Below are positions 60,339 through 64,000 of a stretch of 64,000 bases of DNA, one piece after another (positions within the stretch are counted from its first letter, which is position 1; each line of letters begins with the position of its first letter). Origin of the DNA: Heliomicrobium gestii. Lineage in GTDB: Bacteria > Bacillota > Desulfitobacteriia > Heliobacteriales > Heliobacteriaceae. The position numbers and the translations under genes are program-made. The stretch spans positions 62,001 to 126,000 of the forward strand of contig NZ_WXEX01000007.1 of assembly GCF_009877435.1 (NCBI RefSeq), given 5' to 3'. Below the pieces are notes generated by a model that was not told the origin of the DNA, did no database searches, and worked only from the letters and a program-made list of their open reading frames with translations.

Positions 60339-61055
60339 TCACTCATCCGAGCCTGGCATTACCCTGACCGGCTCAGGCAGCAACCGGGCCTCACAGCGAT
60401 AGATCGGCATCCCCTGGCGGCTGAAGCGACACTCATACTCTGTCATCACTCGCGCCGATAACTCCATCGACGCCAGCGCCGGATCCTTGTGCAGGTCGAA
60501 AGTGACCTGTTCGAGGGCAAACCCCTTCGCCGCCATCTCCTCCAGGGAAAAGCGAAACAGTTCTTCATTGTCCGTTTTGAAGCGGATCAGTCCGCCCGTT
60601 TTCAGGTAGCGCCGGTACCGATCCAGGAAGCGCTGGTGGGTCAAGCGCCGCTTGGCATGGCGCTCCTTCGGCCAGGGATCGGAGAAATTGAGGTAAAGGC
60701 CGTCCACTTCCCCATCGCCAAAGATATCGACGGTCTGCTCCACATTGATCCACAAAAAAGCCAGATTGGGCGCTTCCCACGTTTTGGCCAGTTCCAGCGC
60801 GTCGAGGAGGACCTCCTCGCGCAGTTCTGCGCCGATCCAGAAACGGTCGGGACACTCGCGAGCCATCTCATTGATAAACCGTCCCCTGCCCGTCCCGAGT
60901 TCCAGATGGATCTCCACCGGCGACGGCGATTCACAACCGAGCCGACCGGCGATATAGCTCTGCCACCGGCCCTGCCACGCCGTCGGTTCCGTCACCAGCC
61001 AGGGGGTGTACTCCAAAATCTTCTCCCGTGTGCCCGGGATTCGTCGTAACCGCAT
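60339..61055 (-). CDS. trmB: tRNA (guanine-N7-)-methyltransferase
   Basis: The protein has 238 residues from ATG 61055 (GACGAGG upstream); a TTG at 61079 would add eight residues. The Rossmann SAM site is EIHLELGTGRGRFI. The substrate motif LYLNFSDPWPKERHAKRRL is unmistakable for TrmB, and RFKTDNEELFRFS follows. It methylates G46 of tRNA. The C-terminus is Pro-rich. It is not the same as the TrmB-type transcription regulator at 24 kb, which merely shares the name. Confidence 0.96.
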   Translation of the reverse strand: MRLRRIPGTREKILEYTPWLVTEPTAWQGRWQSYIAGRLGCESPSPVEIHLELGTGRGRFINEMARECPDRFWIGAELREEVLLDALELAKTWEAPNLAFLWINVEQTVDIFGDGEVDGLYLNFSDPWPKERHAKRRLTHQRFLDRYRRYLKTGGLIRFKTDNEELFRFSLEEMAAKGFALEQVTFDLHKDPALASMELSARVMTEYECRFSRQGMPIYRCEARLLPEPVRVMPGSDE

Positions 61056-61156
61056 AACAACCTCGTCACTTTTCGCCAACAGTATCTGTTTGGCTCATAC
61101 TATTTTTATCTCGTTTATGCTTCGACTTAACTTGCCTCGATTCAGCTTTTCCGGCC

Positions 61157-62191
61157 TTACTCGGTCTCAGGCGCTTTGGCGATTGTTCCGTTGTTTCCGC
61201 CATGGGATTCCTCGTTTCCAACAATCAGGCAGGCCATGTCTTCCGGGAGATCGGAGGTGACCTTCACCGCCTCGCCGCTGCGGGGCTGCCGCAGGGTCAC
61301 CCAGGCCGAGTGCAGGGCCTGGCGCCCGATGCGGGGGGAATCTCCGCCATACAGCCGGTCTCCCAGCAGCGGCGTGCCCCGGTGGCTGAAGTGCACCCGG
61401 ATCTGGTGGGTCCGCCCAGTCTCCAAGACGACCTCCGCCAGCGCCAAAGGCGGCTCCAAAGACGGCTCCAACTCGGCTGTCCCACCGGCTCTCCCTTCCG
61501 TCTCCCGACAAGGCGGCTCAAAAACCTCGACCACACGGTAACGGGTGATTGCCCTTTCCCCATCATCGCGAACCATCCGCCGCATATGGTGTTCCGGGTC
61601 TCGGCCGATCGGCTCGTCAATGATTCCCACGGGATCAGCCGGCAACCCGCGCAAAAGGGCCAGGTAGCCCCGCTGCAACGTGCCGTCGCGGAGTTGCCGG
61701 TCCAGCGTCTGGTGGGCGTAGGCGTTTTTGGCAAAGACGCAGATGCCCGTCGTATCCTTATCCAGCCGGTGCAGTGGCCGGACCCTCGCCTTGATTCCCT
61801 TTTCGGCGAAGTAATGGGCCACACCGTGGGCGAGGGTCGGCCGGAAGCGAGCCCGTTGTTCCGGCGGGTGCACCTCGATCCCCGGCGGTTTATCCAGAAT
61901 GAGCAGATCGGCGTCTTCGTAGAGCACCTTCAGGTCCATGGCAACCGGCGCGAGGTTGCCCTCCTCCTCCTGGTGAACACAGACCTCGAGCAGATCGCCC
62001 TCCTTGACCCGCCGGTCGAGATGGGCCCGCTTTCCATTGAGGCGAAACCCGTCGGTGCGGGTAAGGACCTGCAGGCGCCGGCGGGAAAAACCGAGGCAGA
62101 ATTGCAAGACGCTGCCAATCCGCCGCCCCTCTTCTTCCGCCTTGATGCGATGAGCCAACCATTCCTTTGACACAGCCACGATCCTTTCCAA
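61157..62191 (-). CDS. RluA-family pseudouridine synthase
   Basis: The protein has 344 residues. An S4-like RNA-binding N-terminus (RIGSVLQFCLGFSRRRLQVL and VKEGDLLEV) precedes the catalytic domain with the Asp in RPLHRLDKDTTGICVFAK. The usual DEPIGRDPEHHMRRMV and GRTHQIRVHFSHRGTPLLGD segments follow. It resembles the YlyB/YjbO group in Firmicutes; the target uridine is unknown. It has an insertion (EPPCRETEGRAGGTAEL) near residue 230. It begins 310 bp after the yjfB gene. Confidence 0.93.
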   Translation of the reverse strand: MERIVAVSKEWLAHRIKAEEEGRRIGSVLQFCLGFSRRRLQVLTRTDGFRLNGKRAHLDRRVKEGDLLEVCVHQEEEGNLAPVAMDLKVLYEDADLLILDKPPGIEVHPPEQRARFRPTLAHGVAHYFAEKGIKARVRPLHRLDKDTTGICVFAKNAYAHQTLDRQLRDGTLQRGYLALLRGLPADPVGIIDEPIGRDPEHHMRRMVRDDGERAITRYRVVEVFEPPCRETEGRAGGTAELEPSLEPPLALAEVVLETGRTHQIRVHFSHRGTPLLGDRLYGGDSPRIGRQALHSAWVTLRQPRSGEAVKVTSDLPEDMACLIVGNEESHGGNNGTIAKAPETE

Positions 62192-62409
62192 AAGCAGGGA
62201 CTACTTGTGTCCCTACGATGACTCTTTGTGATGACTCTTCCTATTTGGCCCAATCGAGCTCATTTTACGCTTGCATCTTCTTGCTCTTTTGATGAGAGCG
62301 GTTAGGTTGCGTCAACGACGCCGACGCCAGCTGATTCTCAAAAAGTGTATCATAATCTCACCGGCAGGGAAACTCCGTCGCGGGCAGACCGGGAAAGACA
62401 AGGAGAGCG

Positions 62410-62450
62410 TGAAAAAGCGCCCTTCGTCCACACTGGGACAAAGGGCGCTC
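62410..62450 (-). terminator. Intrinsic terminator of yjfB
   Basis: On the minus strand AGCGCCCTTTGTCC and GGACGAAGGGCGCT form a stem, followed by TTTTCAC. It lies 53 bp after the yjfB stop. The remaining 220 bp up to the pseudouridine-synthase gene show no gene. Confidence 0.85.
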
Positions 62451-62502
62451 GAAAGAAAACGGTGAGAGGAATTGGTGAGAGGAATGGCGGACACAACGAG
62501 GC

Positions 62503-62691
62503 TTAGGCCCTCACGTCGATCCGTTGGCCGAGATGGGGGTTGACGCTCTGCTCCATCATCCGCGTTTGAGCGGAACCCTGTTGCTGGGCCACATCCATCG
62601 CTTTCTTTAGGACCAGCATGTTGACAATGTCCCCGTTCGATGCCGCATTGACCAGCGAAGGCGCAGGCGAAGTCAGTTGAGATATGTTCAT
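62503..62691 (-). CDS. yjfB: YjfB-type small putative motility protein
   Basis: The protein has 62 residues. The conserved core VLKKAMDVAQQQGSAQTRMM, then EQSVNPHLGQRIDVRA, is the YjfB pattern (a VLKKA helix and EQSVxPHLG near the C-terminus). YjfB is linked to flagella/motility regulons in Bacillus, but its function is not proven. The start ATG 62691 lies 7 bp after GGAGGTG. It is a single gene with its own terminator. Confidence 0.88.
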   Translation of the reverse strand: MNISQLTSPAPSLVNAASNGDIVNMLVLKKAMDVAQQQGSAQTRMMEQSVNPHLGQRIDVRA

Positions 62692-62817
62692 ACCGTTCAC
62701 CTCCGGGGCATTTTCGGTAACGCTTCAAGCGATGTCTGCATCGAGCAATCTGTTCCATCCCAGTATGCCAGTTTGTCCTTGAAAACGCATGAGACCAAGG
62801 TCGGATTCAAAAAGGGA

Positions 62818-64000
62818 TCACACCGACTGGTTCAGCATCTGCCGCTTGTTTGTCGTCACCGGCGTGTACATGAGGTCATAGTATTCGCGGCACATGCGGT
62901 GGGATGAGAACTGCCAGCGCGACATGTCGATGCTGAGCATCATCATCTCCACCCAGTGCTTGCGGTTGTTGTTGTACATGGGCAGCACTTCCTGCAGCAA
63001 CACCCGGTAGAGGGAGTTCATATCCCACTCATCCTGCTCCTGCTGGGACAGGTTCTCACCGGGATGGAAGTCGAGGAGCCAGCCGTTGATGCCATGCTGC
63101 ACCCCTTCACCGACCCATCCGTCTTCGACGCTCAGGTTTAACACGCCGTTCATGGCCGCCTTCATCCCCGATGTCCCCGAGGCCTCCTGAGGCCGGCGCG
63201 GGTTGTTCAACCAGATATCGCAACCTCGCACCAACAAAGTGGCAATGTCCATGTTGTAGTTGTCGATGAAGACCACGTTGTCAGGGTAGCGCTTCTGGAA
63301 TTCCACCAGGCGGGCGATGATCTCCTTGCCCATCATATCGGCCGGGTGCGCCTTGGCCGAGAAGATGATCTGGATCTTGCCTGTCGCCAGATAGGGATCG
63401 ATGATCTCCGGATTGCTGAAGATCAGATCGCCCCGCTTGTAGGAAGCGGCGCGGCGGGCAAAACCGATCAGGAGGGTATCCTCCCGCAGGTTGCCCAAAC
63501 CCTTATCCTTGACATATTCGATCAACTTGCGCTTGTTATCCATGTGAATCGACCACAGGTCGCCCCGCGTCTCAAAGGCCTGTTTGATCCGCGGATCCTG
63601 CCAAGTGCCCGGATGCACGCCGTTGGTGATGGAGAAGATCAACGGAATCGACTCCAGGTGGCCCCACATGCGGTGGACCGTCCGGCCATGCAGCTTCGAT
63701 ACGCCGTTGGCCATATAGGAGAGGCGCAGCCCGGCCACCGTCATGCTGAAGGGGTCGCCGCCAAGGTCGCGCATCTGGTTGTAGTTGAGACCGTTGTAAG
63801 CGCCCATTCGCCCGAGCGTATCGTGGTCGTGAACCTCATTGCCAGCAGCCACAGGCGTATGAGTGGTAAAGACGATCTCCTGGCGCGTCGTGTGCCAGGC
63901 GCGCTCAAAGGATTGACCCTGATTCATCTTCTCCCGGATCAGTTCCAGACCGGCGAAAACGGCATGGCCTTCATTAAAGTGATACACATCGATCAGCAGA
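62818..64000 (-). CDS. glgP: Alpha-glucan phosphorylase (GT35), N-terminus outside window
   Basis: The minus-strand frame is open from the right edge to the stop at 62818, about 394 residues of the C-terminal part. It reads YHFNEGHAVFAGLE, FTTHTPVAAGNEVHDH, SITNGVHPGTWQDPRIK, FARRAASYKRGDLIF, SAKAHPADMMGKEI and NNPRRPQEASGTSGMKAAMN. These are signatures of the short alpha-glucan phosphorylase type (PLP-dependent). It releases glucose 1-phosphate from glycogen. The 5' part lies outside the window. The coding sequence ends 127 bp before the yjfB start. Confidence 0.93.
   Translation of the reverse strand, partial: LLIDVYHFNEGHAVFAGLELIREKMNQGQSFERAWHTTRQEIVFTTHTPVAAGNEVHDHDTLGRMGAYNGLNYNQMRDLGGDPFSMTVAGLRLSYMANGVSKLHGRTVHRMWGHLESIPLIFSITNGVHPGTWQDPRIKQAFETRGDLWSIHMDNKRKLIEYVKDKGLGNLREDTLLIGFARRAASYKRGDLIFSNPEIIDPYLATGKIQIIFSAKAHPADMMGKEIIARLVEFQKRYPDNVVFIDNYNMDIATLLVRGCDIWLNNPRRPQEASGTSGMKAAMNGVLNLSVEDGWVGEGVQHGINGWLLDFHPGENLSQQEQDEWDMNSLYRVLLQEVLPMYNNNRKHWVEMMMLSIDMSRWQFSSHRMCREYYDLMYTPVTTNKRQMLNQSV

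Overview
The window is about 64 kb of a fairly GC-rich chromosome from an endospore-forming Firmicute of the Clostridia type. Endospore genes (pro-sigK, gerQ, a cwlJ-type hydrolase), Shine-Dalgarno sites of the AGGAGG type, lysine and manganese riboswitches and a complete type IVa pilus locus all fit. A Heliobacterium-like host is my best guess, but that is inference from general protein character. No tRNA, rRNA, CRISPR array or intact insertion sequence was seen.

Left part (1-22 kb, almost all on the minus strand). An aro block (aroE, aroC-aroK-aroB) runs directly into the pilus genes pilB-pilT-pilC-pilin-pilD-pilN-pilO-pilM, with pilM cut by the left edge. Upstream lie yqeG, pyrE and pyrF, then a second pilus cluster: three minor-pilin-like genes followed by a 1041-residue secreted protein with five Big_2-type repeats, in the place where other bacteria carry the PilY1 tip adhesin. 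A cwlJ-gerQ spore germination pair follows.

Middle (22-37 kb). This part holds a NodI/NodJ-like ABC exporter divergent from a TrmB-type regulator, a PLP aminotransferase, a chemoreceptor divergent from a lactate-permease-family transporter, and then an AT-rich, gene-poor zone (30.5-36.9 kb). In that zone about 112 bp of the 3' end of sigK is repeated, in the same orientation, 3351 bp beyond the intact gene. The segment between the two copies contains a lipoprotein gene and several decayed gene remnants. This is the layout left by an element that integrated into the 3' end of sigK. A BspA-type leucine-rich-repeat protein sits on the other side of sigK.

Right part (37-64 kb). A slipin, ppx and ppk1 (polyphosphate turnover) come first, then a LysP-like permease behind an L-box lysine riboswitch. 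A 220-bp intergenic region with six exact DnaA boxes but no dnaA nearby follows, then a membrane protein and a family 2 glycosyltransferase, an MBL-fold hydrolase, lutABC for lactate oxidation, a YwaF-like membrane protein and fabK. A TetR-controlled five-gene efflux operon carries three separate adaptor proteins and a DHA2 pump. The window ends with a DUF362 ferredoxin, a GDT1/TMEM165-type cation transporter behind a yybP-ykoY manganese riboswitch, trmB, an RluA-family pseudouridine synthase, yjfB and a glucan phosphorylase cut by the right edge.

Most start codons given here were chosen from visible Shine-Dalgarno sites. Functions are assigned from recognisable motifs, not from database searches.
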